Assembly (NCBI GenBank): GCA_964594125.1
Contig: CAZQLL010000013.1
Coordinates: 42,678 to 106,677, forward strand
DNA: 64,000 nucleotides
Direction: 5' to 3'
DNA from: CAVRZJ01 sp964594125
Lineage (GTDB): Bacteria; Acidobacteriota; Thermoanaerobaculia; Thermoanaerobaculales; Thermoanaerobaculaceae
Below are positions 49,382 to 56,778 of the stretch, in pieces. The translations under genes and the position numbers were made by a program. The stretch's first letter is position 1. The number at the start of each line of letters is the position of its first letter. The notes below the pieces were generated by a model, which did no database searches, was not told the DNA's origin, and was given only the letters and a program-made list of their open reading frames with translations.

Positions 49382-50332
49382 ATGACTGACAGCAACGACA
49401 TCAAGGGTGCGGTCCGGCAGCACTACGCGGCCGTGGTGCGGACGGGGTCGAGCTGCTGTGGCCCGGTTTCGTCGGGCTGCTGCGGCCCGGCGGCCCCGGT
49501 GCAGATCGCCCAGGCGGTCGGCTATGCGCCGGCGGAGCTGCGGTCGGCCCCCGAGGGCGCCAATCTCGGCCTGGGGTGCGGTAACCCGCTCGCCTTCGCC
49601 GAGCTCAAGCCCGGCGACGTCGTCGTGGACCTCGGCTCGGGCGCCGGCTTCGACTGCTTTTTGGCCGCCGAGCGCGTGGGGCCACGGGGCAAGGTGATCG
49701 GCGTCGACATGACGCCGGAGATGCTCGAGCGCGCCCGCGCTCTCGCGGCCCGCGACGGCATCGCCAACGTGGAGTTCCGCCTGGGTGAGATCGAGGCGCT
49801 GCCTGTCGCCGACGGCCTCGCCGACATGGTGATCTCCAACTGCGTCATCAACCTCTCCACCGACAAGCCGCGGGTCTTCGCCGAGGCGCTGCGCGTGCTC
49901 AAGCCGGGCGGACAGCTCATGGTTTCCGACCTCGTGCTGCGCCATCTTCTCCCGCCGGCGGTGCAGTCCTCGGTGTCCGCCTACGTGGGGTGCATCTCGG
50001 GCGCCTGGCTCCGCGACGACTACCTGGCTGCGATCGCGGCCGCCGGCTTCGACGACGTGCGGGTGCTCGCCGAGACCGGCTACCCCATCGGCGCCAGCAA
50101 CCCCGACGCCACCGAGCTGGCGCTGCTGCAAGCACCCGACCTGTCACTCGAGGATCTGCGGGGGGCCGCCGAAGCCGTCGTGAGCCTCAAGGTCTCGGCC
50201 CGCAAGCCGGGTCTCGCCCGCCGGGGTGACGGGGGCCGTGACTCGTCCTCTGTGTCGCGCGATGGCGGAATGGAACTGGTCGCTCGCTCGCGCCAGCGGC
50301 ACGAGCCCGTGGAGGAAGGACATGAGTCGTAA
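49382..50332 (+). CDS. arsM: Arsenite S-adenosylmethionine methyltransferase
   Basis: 316 aa; start ATG at 49382 with AGGA seven bases before. The SAM motif is VVDLGSGAGFDCFLAAERVG; the three catalytic cysteines of ArsM are C66 (NLGLGCGNP), C154 (SNCVINLS) and C204 (YVGCISGA). An extra N-terminal cysteine cluster, SCCGPVSSGCCGP (C25, C26, C33, C34), may bind As(III). It methylates arsenite toward volatile or less toxic species. The C-terminal 40 residues are a polar tail. Overlaps the next gene by 11 bases. Confidence 0.95.
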   Translation: MTDSNDIKGAVRQHYAAVVRTGSSCCGPVSSGCCGPAAPVQIAQAVGYAPAELRSAPEGANLGLGCGNPLAFAELKPGDVVVDLGSGAGFDCFLAAERVGPRGKVIGVDMTPEMLERARALAARDGIANVEFRLGEIEALPVADGLADMVISNCVINLSTDKPRVFAEALRVLKPGGQLMVSDLVLRHLLPPAVQSSVSAYVGCISGAWLRDDYLAAIAAAGFDDVRVLAETGYPIGASNPDATELALLQAPDLSLEDLRGAAEAVVSLKVSARKPGLARRGDGGRDSSSVSRDGGMELVARSRQRHEPVEEGHES

Positions 50333-50735
50333 CCTCGTGGTGGCCCTGGTGCTCTCGCTTCTCCTGGTTGGCGGTGCGGCACTCGCCGGCGAGCCGGCGG
50401 AGCAGCGTCCGCCCGTGCCTGCCGCGACGTCCGAGGAGCTGGCCACGATCGTCGGCTCGGGAAAGTGGGTGATCGTGGAGTTCGGCGGCGAGCACTGCAT
50501 CCCGTGCAGGGCGATGCAGCCGCTGCTGCAGGAGCTGCGCGACACGCTCGGCGACAAGGTGATCATTCGCAACTTCTGGATTCAGCAGAACCCGGAGGTG
50601 GCGCGGGCGCACAGGATCATGGTGATGCCCACCCAGGTGGTGTTCAACCCGAAGGGCGAGGAAGTCCTGCGCCACATGGGGATGTATCCGCTCGCCGAGT
50701 TCCGGCCGGCGCTCGCCGAGAAGGGCCTGTCCTAG
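50322..50735 (+). CDS. Exported thioredoxin-fold protein
   Basis: 137 aa. Signal peptide or anchor (LVVALVLSLLLVGGAALAG), then a thioredoxin fold with active site CIPC in VEFGGEHCIPCRAMQPLL and cis-Pro in VMPTQVVFNPKGEEV. Directly followed by a CcdA-like membrane protein in a TAGTG overlap, so it probably receives electrons from it and reduces periplasmic disulfides or arsenicals. Confidence 0.88.
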   Translation: MSRNLVVALVLSLLLVGGAALAGEPAEQRPPVPAATSEELATIVGSGKWVIVEFGGEHCIPCRAMQPLLQELRDTLGDKVIIRNFWIQQNPEVARAHRIMVMPTQVVFNPKGEEVLRHMGMYPLAEFRPALAEKGLS

Positions 50736-51436
50736 TGGAGGCTTTGCTTTCCGAGCTGGCACAGCGGGCCGCGGCGGCGCCGCCGGCGGTGATGCTGCCG
50801 CTGGTTTTTCTCGGCGGGGTGATCTCCTCGGCGAGCCCGTGCGTGCTGGCCGCCGTGCCGCTCGTGGTGGCCACCGTTGGCGGCGGCGCCACCTCGCGGG
50901 GACGCGCGATGGCGCTTTCGCTCGCGTTCGTGGCCGGCCTGGCGCTGTGCTTCACCGCCCTGGGGGCGGTCGCTGCCTTGACCGGCACGCTGATCGGCGA
51001 CGTGGGGTGGATCTGGAAGGCGGTGCTGGCCGCCGTCCTCATCACCCTGGGCCTCCACCTCATGGGGCTGGTGCAGCTTCCGCTGCCGCACCTCGACGGC
51101 GCTCGCTTCCGCGGCGCCGGGCTGGCCGGGGCGTTCGGTCTGGGAGCGCTCACCGGCACGCTGTCGTCGCCGTGTGCAACCCCCATGCTGGTGGTCGTCC
51201 TCTCTCTGGTCGCCTTCGAGCGCAAGGTCCTGTGGGGGACGACGCTGCTGGCGGCGTACTCGCTCGGCCACGTGGTGCTGCTGTTCGCCGCCGGCGCTGC
51301 CTCGGGGTTCGCGGCCGCCTACCTGGGCAGCCGCGCCGCAGTGTGGGCGAAGCGGGTTCATCAAGGCTTCGGCGTCGTGCTGGCGGGCGTTGGCGTGGCC
51401 CTTGCGGTCTCCGTCGCTCGCCTCGCGCTCGTCTGA
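50735..51436 (+). CDS. CcdA/DsbD-type transmembrane thiol electron carrier
   Basis: 233 aa from GTG. About six hydrophobic segments; the two redox cysteines are in SSASPCVLAAVPLV and LSSPCATPMLVVVL, the paired Pro-Cys motif of CcdA. It would move electrons from cytoplasmic thioredoxin to the exported thioredoxin-like protein encoded just upstream. Presence in the arsenic island, rather than with cytochrome c biogenesis genes, is notable. Confidence 0.88.
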   Translation: MEALLSELAQRAAAAPPAVMLPLVFLGGVISSASPCVLAAVPLVVATVGGGATSRGRAMALSLAFVAGLALCFTALGAVAALTGTLIGDVGWIWKAVLAAVLITLGLHLMGLVQLPLPHLDGARFRGAGLAGAFGLGALTGTLSSPCATPMLVVVLSLVAFERKVLWGTTLLAAYSLGHVVLLFAAGAASGFAAAYLGSRAAVWAKRVHQGFGVVLAGVGVALAVSVARLALV

Positions 51437-51469
51437 GCCGGGCGGTTCTCAGGAAAGGAGTGCGCCAAC

Positions 51470-51721
51470 ATGAGCGAGTTACCGAAAGTCATCGAGGTCC
51501 TCGGCCCCGGCTGTCCCCGCTGCAAGGAGACGTTCCGCGTGGTGCAGCACGTCGTCGAGACGGCCGGGCTGTCCTGCGAGGTGGTCAAGAACGAGTCGAT
51601 CAACCGCATGGTCGAGCTGGGGCTGCTTGCCAGCCCGGGTGTGGCGTTTGACGGCAAGGTGGTCCTCTTCGGCCGCATCCCCAAGGCCGAGGAGGTCCGC
51701 AAGCTGCTGGATCTGGCGTGA
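51470..51721 (+). CDS. Small thioredoxin-like (redox-active disulfide) protein 2
   Basis: 83 aa with AGGAAAGGAG upstream. VIEVLGPGCPRCKETFRVVQ carries CPRC; SPGVAFDGKVVLFGRIPK is the cis-Pro strand. Paralogue of the protein at 48876-49124. It precedes the permease gene by 45 bases; in many genomes such a protein pairs with the ArsP/YraQ permease. Confidence 0.88.
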   Translation: MSELPKVIEVLGPGCPRCKETFRVVQHVVETAGLSCEVVKNESINRMVELGLLASPGVAFDGKVVLFGRIPKAEEVRKLLDLA

Positions 51722-51766
51722 CGCGCACGCCGCCCTGCCGTCCCCCCCGGTAGAGATCGGAACACC

Positions 51767-52948
51767 ATGAAAGAACGGACCAAGCTGCTCATCACCGTCG
51801 GCGTCTTTGTCGCCGCCTACTTCCTGCCGATCCAGCATCCGCGCGTGCAGGGGGCGTTTCTCGAGGGGCTGTACCTGCTCAAGGACTACGCGCGGCAGCA
51901 CGTGCTCTTCTGCCTGGTGCCGGCGTTCTTCATCGCCGGCGCGATCAGCCACTTCGTCCGCCGGGGCGCGGTGATGCGCTACCTCGGCGCCAGCGCGCCG
52001 CGGCCGGTCGCGTACGGCGTCTCGTCGGTGTCCGGAGCGGTGCTCGCCGTGTGCTCGTGCACGGTTCTTCCCCTGTTCGCCGGCATCTACAAGCGTGGCG
52101 CCGGCCTCGGTCCGGCGATCGCGTTTCTCTACTCCGGGCCGGCGATCAATGTCCTGGCGATGATCCTGACCGCGCGCGTGCTCGGCCTGCGGATCGGCGT
52201 CGCCCGTGCCGTCGGCGCGGTGGCGTTCGCCGCGATCATCGGCGTGATCATGGCCGCGCTGTTCCGCAGGGAGGACGCGGAGCGCCTGGCGAGCGGCCCT
52301 GACCCGTTCGCTCTGGCGGCCGCGGGCGAGGCGCCGCGCCGCGCCGGCTGGCAGGACGCAGCCTTCATGGGGACGATGATCGCGATCCTCGTCTTCGCCA
52401 ACTGGGGCACGCCGAATCAGGCGATCGGGGTGTTCGCGGCGGTCTATCGCGTTCACTGGCCGCTGACGATCGCGCTCCTGGCCATGCTGGCGTGGATGAT
52501 CGTCCGCTGGTTCGACCGCGAGGAGCTGGCAGGCTGGGTGCAGGCGACGTGGGCCTTCGCCAAGCAGATCACTCCCTTGTTGCTCGGCGGCATCCTGGTG
52601 TCGGGCTGGCTGATGGGGCGCCCCGGTCTCGACGCCGGCCTGATCCCTTCCGCCTGGGTTGCGTCCGCGGTCGGCGGCAACTCGCCGATCGCCAACTTCG
52701 CTTCGGCCGTGGTCGGCGCGTTCATGTACTTTGCGACGCTGACCGAGGTTCCGATCCTGCAGACGCTGCTCGGCTCCGGCATGGGGCAGGGGCCGGCCCT
52801 GGCGCTTCTGCTCGCCGGCCCGGCGCTGTCGCTGCCGAGCATGCTGGTGATCAACTCGTACCTCGGGCCGAGGAAGACCATCACCTACTGCGCGCTGGTG
52901 GTGGTCATGGCGACCGTGACCGGCCTCGTGTTCGGGGCCGTGTCGTGA
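51767..52948 (+). CDS. ArsP/YraQ-type (DUF318) permease
   Basis: 393 aa, eight or more hydrophobic segments. Family marks: FCLVPAFFIAGAISHFV, SVSGAVLAVCSCTVLPLFAGIYKRGAGLGPAIAFLYSGPAINVLA (parts quoted), and TEVPILQTLLGSGMGQGPALALLLAGPALSLPSML. The CSCT motif is the conserved Cys pair of the family. ArsP members export methyl- and aromatic arsenicals, consistent with the nearby arsM; others have unknown substrates. Confidence 0.88.
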   Translation: MKERTKLLITVGVFVAAYFLPIQHPRVQGAFLEGLYLLKDYARQHVLFCLVPAFFIAGAISHFVRRGAVMRYLGASAPRPVAYGVSSVSGAVLAVCSCTVLPLFAGIYKRGAGLGPAIAFLYSGPAINVLAMILTARVLGLRIGVARAVGAVAFAAIIGVIMAALFRREDAERLASGPDPFALAAAGEAPRRAGWQDAAFMGTMIAILVFANWGTPNQAIGVFAAVYRVHWPLTIALLAMLAWMIVRWFDREELAGWVQATWAFAKQITPLLLGGILVSGWLMGRPGLDAGLIPSAWVASAVGGNSPIANFASAVVGAFMYFATLTEVPILQTLLGSGMGQGPALALLLAGPALSLPSMLVINSYLGPRKTITYCALVVVMATVTGLVFGAVS

Positions 52949-53001
52949 GGATGCGGGAGAAGGGCGCGGCGGTGGACGCGCCGAAGCGGGGAGGGATCTC
53001 C

Positions 53002-54210
53002 ATGAGCGAGCGAGCATCACGAGAAGGTTGGTGGCTGGGGCCCTTGAGCCTGGCCGCGATCCTTGTCCCGGCCATCGTCGCCTGGCAGTCGGGCGCATGG
53101 TTCTGGACCGCGGTCCCGGTGGGGTTCCTGTTCGGCTTCCTGCTGCAGAAGGGCGACCTGTGCGGCTCCTCGGCGATGAGCGAGGTGTTGCTCTTCAAGG
53201 ATGCCCGCAAACTGGCCGGGCTGTGGGTGGCGATCGCCGTGTCGATGGTCGGCCTCGCCATCATCGAGAGGCTCGGCTGGGTGGTGCTCAAGCCGAAGCC
53301 GCTCCTGTGGGCGAGCTCGATCGTCGGTGGCGTGATCTTCGGCGCCGGCACGGTGCTCGCCGGCGGCTGCATCTCCGGCTGCCTGTACAAGGCCGGCGCG
53401 GGGAACCTCAACTCCATGGCGGCGCTCGCCGGCATGCCGTTCGGGATCGCCGTCGTCGAGCACGGCTCGCTCGGCCGCACGCACGTCTGGCTGAAGAGCC
53501 ACGTCATCAGGGCCGCCGACGGCGGACCCGTGACCCTCTCCTCGCTGACGGGGCTGCCCTTCTGGCTGCTGGCCCTGCTGTTCGCCGGGGCGACGGTGGC
53601 GGTGGCACTGTGGCTGCGGCGCAAGGGGCGGCGGTCGCCGAGCGGCGAGCCGCTGTCGCAACGTCTGCTGCGGCGGCCGTGGCAGCCGTGGCAGGCCGGC
53701 ATCGCCATCGGCGTGCTGGCCGTTCCCGCCTTCCTCTCGGCGGTGGCGAGCGGCCGCAGCTACCCGCTCGGCGTCACCCACGGCGTGCTGCACGCCTATG
53801 AGCTGGTGACTGCCGACGTCGCGGTCGAGACCGGTCGGCCGGCCGCTTTGCCGGCCACCGCTGCGCCGGCGCCGGTCACCGCCGCGCCGGCACCTGCGGC
53901 GCCGCGCAGGAAGGTCAGCGCCTGGCTGATCCTCGTTGTGGTGGCGATGATTCCGGGGTCGTGGGTCGCAGCGCGGCTCTCGGGCCAGGCCACGCTGCTG
54001 CCCAAGCCGCCGGAGCAGACCGTGACGGCGTTCTTCGGCGGCATCCTCGTCGGCATCGGTGCAGGGTTCGCCACGGGCTGCGTGGTCGGCAACATCCTGT
54101 CGGGCTGGGCGCTGATGAGCGTCGGCATGATCCTGTTCGGGATCGCCACGCTGCTCGCCAACTGGGCCGTGACCTACGTCTATCTGATGGGCGCACAGTG
54201 GCAGCGATGA
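53002..54210 (+). CDS. YeeE/YedE family sulfur-compound transporter
   Basis: 402 aa; ATG at 53002 with GGGAGG seven bases before. Membrane protein with two YeeE/YedE repeats: FLLQKGDLCGSSAMSEVLLF and AGGCISGCLYKAGAGNLNS in the first half, GAGFATGCVVGNILSGWAL in the second. TsuA-type members take up thiosulfate; the conserved cysteines lie in the channel. Joined to the permease gene by 53 bases and probably cotranscribed. The role within an arsenic island is unclear; thioarsenate handling is one possibility. Confidence 0.87.
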   Translation: MSERASREGWWLGPLSLAAILVPAIVAWQSGAWFWTAVPVGFLFGFLLQKGDLCGSSAMSEVLLFKDARKLAGLWVAIAVSMVGLAIIERLGWVVLKPKPLLWASSIVGGVIFGAGTVLAGGCISGCLYKAGAGNLNSMAALAGMPFGIAVVEHGSLGRTHVWLKSHVIRAADGGPVTLSSLTGLPFWLLALLFAGATVAVALWLRRKGRRSPSGEPLSQRLLRRPWQPWQAGIAIGVLAVPAFLSAVASGRSYPLGVTHGVLHAYELVTADVAVETGRPAALPATAAPAPVTAAPAPAAPRRKVSAWLILVVVAMIPGSWVAARLSGQATLLPKPPEQTVTAFFGGILVGIGAGFATGCVVGNILSGWALMSVGMILFGIATLLANWAVTYVYLMGAQWQR

Positions 54211-54283
54211 TCGCGCCGGCGGCTCGCGGTGAGCTGCGAGCCGCGATGCCCACGCGTGGCCGACCTGGCACGGCGTGACACTC

Positions 54284-55598
54284 ATGTGTCGCCTCCTGCC
54301 GCCCCGGGTGCTGTGCGTCGTTGCCGGCGCGGCGCTGGCGGCGCCCGCGGGCGCGGGTGAGCCCGCGGCCGGCCCGTACACGCTGAAGCTCTCCGGCCAG
54401 CTCCGCGTGCGCATGGAGTCGGAGGACAGTCTGGATCTGCGGGGATATCGCCCCGATTTCACCGACACCTTCGCGCTCTCGCGCCTGAGCCTGGAGATGG
54501 ACGCTCACGCCAAGGACTGGCCGCGCTTCCATCTGCAGCTTCGCGATGCCAGGGCGTTCGGGTCCACCCTGGGCGACGACGATTTCTCTGCCAGTAACCC
54601 CATCCACGACCCCCTCGACGTGCGCGAGGCGTTCGTGGAGTGGCGCGGCATCGGTGGCTCGGCGCTCGGTTTCACGATCGGCCGGCAGCGGATCCCCTAC
54701 GGCGACGAGCGCGTGTTCGGGCCCGGCGAATGGGGCAACACGGGCCGCTGGACCTGGGACGCGGCGCGGGGCCACTACGAGCGGGGAGCGCTCTGGGCCG
54801 ACGCCTGGGTGGGCCGCGCCGTGGTCAACCGCCCGGATCGGTGGCCGAACAGCTCGGCCGACGGCGTGCGCGCCGCCGTGCTGTACGGGGGGTTCCGACG
54901 CGGCCAGGACCGCGTGGACCTGTTCGCCGGGGAGAAGCGCGACGATACGGTCCGGCGCGGCGAGCGAGGCGCCGGCTCGCTCCGCTGTCGCTTCGTCGGG
55001 GTGCAGGCCGCGGCCGCCGTGGCCGGGCCGTGGCGCTGGGGGGGCGACTGCCGTTTACGAGACGGGGCACGCCGCCGGCGACTCCGTCGACGCCCTCGGC
55101 GCGTCCGGCTGGCTCGCCGTGACGCTCGGCGGGCCCTGGGAGACTGTCGCGACGGTCTCGTCGACGTACGGCTCGGGAGACAGCGATCCCGGCGACGGCG
55201 TCCACGGCGCCTTCGACGGGGTCTTCGGGGGCGCGGACATCCGTTTCTACGGCTACCTTAACCTCGTCTTCTGGGCCAACGTCTGGGATTACGAGGCTCG
55301 CATCGAGCTCAAGCCGGTTGGAGACCTGGCGGTGCGCTTCGAGGGCCACCGCTTTATCCTGGCGCAGGGGCGTGACGCCTGGTACTCGACTGGACTGCAG
55401 CCCGTGCGGCGGGATCCGAGCGGCGGCGCCGGCAGCGACCTCGGCTGGGAACTCGATGCCCGTGCCACCTGGTCGCCGCGGCCTGCGTGGGAGCTTGCCG
55501 CAGGAGGCGGGTGGTTCGCACCGGGGTCGTTCGTCGAGCGTACCGGACCATCACCGCACGCGTACTGGGGGTTCGTTCAGACAACCTGGCGATTCTGA
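54284..55598 (+). pseudogene. Alginate-export-like outer-membrane porin, frameshifted at a poly-G tract
   Basis: The first frame runs from the ATG at 54284: signal peptide VVAGAALAAPAGAGE, then YTLKLSGQLRVRMES, FTDTFALSRLSLEMDAHAKDW, FTIGRQRIPYGDERVFGPGEW and more beta sequence to WRWGG. At a run of seven G (55038-55044) the frame breaks; the next frame continues ATAVYETGHAAGDS, DIRFYGYLNLVFWANVWDYEARIELKP and ends AYWGFVQTTWRF with a terminal Phe. With six G the two parts form one porin of about 437 aa. It could be a pseudogene, a sequence error or a phase-variable switch. Confidence 0.78.
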
Positions 55599-55839
55599 CG
55601 TGGCCGACCTTCGCCGTAGCCGACAAGCCCGACTGCAGCTATCTGCTTCCTCTTCCTCCCCGGTACGGTGGCCGGCTCGCTGCTGGGCGTGATCTGGCGT
55701 CGCCTGCCTCGACCCTGCTCGCCGACCCCTCAGCGGAGGGTGACAACGTAGGGGACCACCACGGCACCCGCGGGAGCCCCATGCTGACGCTCGCCGCGGC
55801 TGCTGCGCAACCTGAGGCCCCGCGCCTATACTCCCGCGT

Positions 55840-56358
55840 ATGACGCTGCTGACCCGCGAACGCATCGAAGCGGCCTTCGAGAGACTGGCCGATGAGCTGG
55901 CGCAGCGAGGCGTCACGGCCGAGGTGTACGTGGTGGGCGGCGCCGTCATGTGCCTGGCGTTCGATGCGCGGCCGTCGACCAAGGACGTCGACGCGTGGTT
56001 CGCACCTGCCGACGCCGTGCGCGATGCGGCTCGTGATGTGGCGCGCGATCTCGGCCTGCCGGAGGACTGGCTCAATGATGCGGCGAAGGCCTTTCTTCCC
56101 GAGAACGCCGCGTTCGAGCGTTGGCGATCGTGGCCCTCGCTGGCCGTCTCGGTGGCGCAGGAGCGCACGCTGCTCGCCATGAAGTGCGCAGCGGCGAGAA
56201 CAGCCGAGGACGTCGGCGACATCAAGTTCCTGGCCGCGCGGCTCGGCCTCGGCTCGGCAGCGGAGGTTCTCTCCGTCGTGATGGAGTTCTTTCCGGCGGA
56301 ACGGCTACCCATTCGCACGCGGCTGTTGCTCGAGGAGATCTACGATGACCGCGCGTGA
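55840..56358 (+). CDS. Nucleotidyltransferase-fold protein (DUF6036/AbiEii-like)
   Basis: 172 aa. EVYVVGGAVMCLAFDARPSTKDVDAWF is the GG...DVD nucleotidyltransferase motif, and ERTLLAMKCAAARTAEDVGDIKFLAARLGL is the conserved second motif. Its end overlaps the next gene by 14 bases. The pair resembles a toxin-antitoxin or defence module with a nucleotidyltransferase, but without a recognised partner the function is open. The 241 bases upstream (55599-55839) hold no gene. Confidence 0.72.
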   Translation: MTLLTRERIEAAFERLADELAQRGVTAEVYVVGGAVMCLAFDARPSTKDVDAWFAPADAVRDAARDVARDLGLPEDWLNDAAKAFLPENAAFERWRSWPSLAVSVAQERTLLAMKCAAARTAEDVGDIKFLAARLGLGSAAEVLSVVMEFFPAERLPIRTRLLLEEIYDDRA

Positions 56359-56704
56359 GTGTCTGGCTCAGGCTCGCAGTGTGCCTGAGCGGTTCCAGAC
56401 GGCCATCAACGAGTTCGTGGATGATTTCAGACGGTCGGCGCCGGACCAACGGTATCTCATGGTGGCCGACGCCGTGACGGGCGCCGGTCCGTTCGAGGGA
56501 CTCATCGCCGGCGTCGTCAGCGCGCTGTGCCGTGAGACGGGAACCGACGCTCCCGCGTGGGTGGCCCACGTAGGCAGCCCGACTCCGTTCTTCGCGTTCC
56601 CCGCGACATCGTTCGCGCTGCGGCTGCGGCTGATGATCGAGTCGCCGCCGCCGTTTTTCGTGCGCAACGTTTTCGTGCCCTCGAACTACCTGAGCCGCGC
56701 CTGA
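56345..56704 (+). CDS. Unrecognised protein coupled to the nucleotidyltransferase
   Basis: 119 aa. No family recognised. Helical N-terminus (RECLAQARSVPERFQTAINEFVDDFRR) and a second part with GPFEGLIAGVVSALCRET and PTPFFAFPATSFALRLRLMIESPPPFFVRNVF. Overlap with the nucleotidyltransferase gene argues for joint function, perhaps as antitoxin. Confidence 0.65.
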   Translation: MTARECLAQARSVPERFQTAINEFVDDFRRSAPDQRYLMVADAVTGAGPFEGLIAGVVSALCRETGTDAPAWVAHVGSPTPFFAFPATSFALRLRLMIESPPPFFVRNVFVPSNYLSRA

Positions 56705-56778
56705 GAGCTTGTGGAGGAACATGGGCTCTCAGGACGCACCGAGCTGCCGGCTCCCTGTCGCCAGGGAGGCATTGGGGG

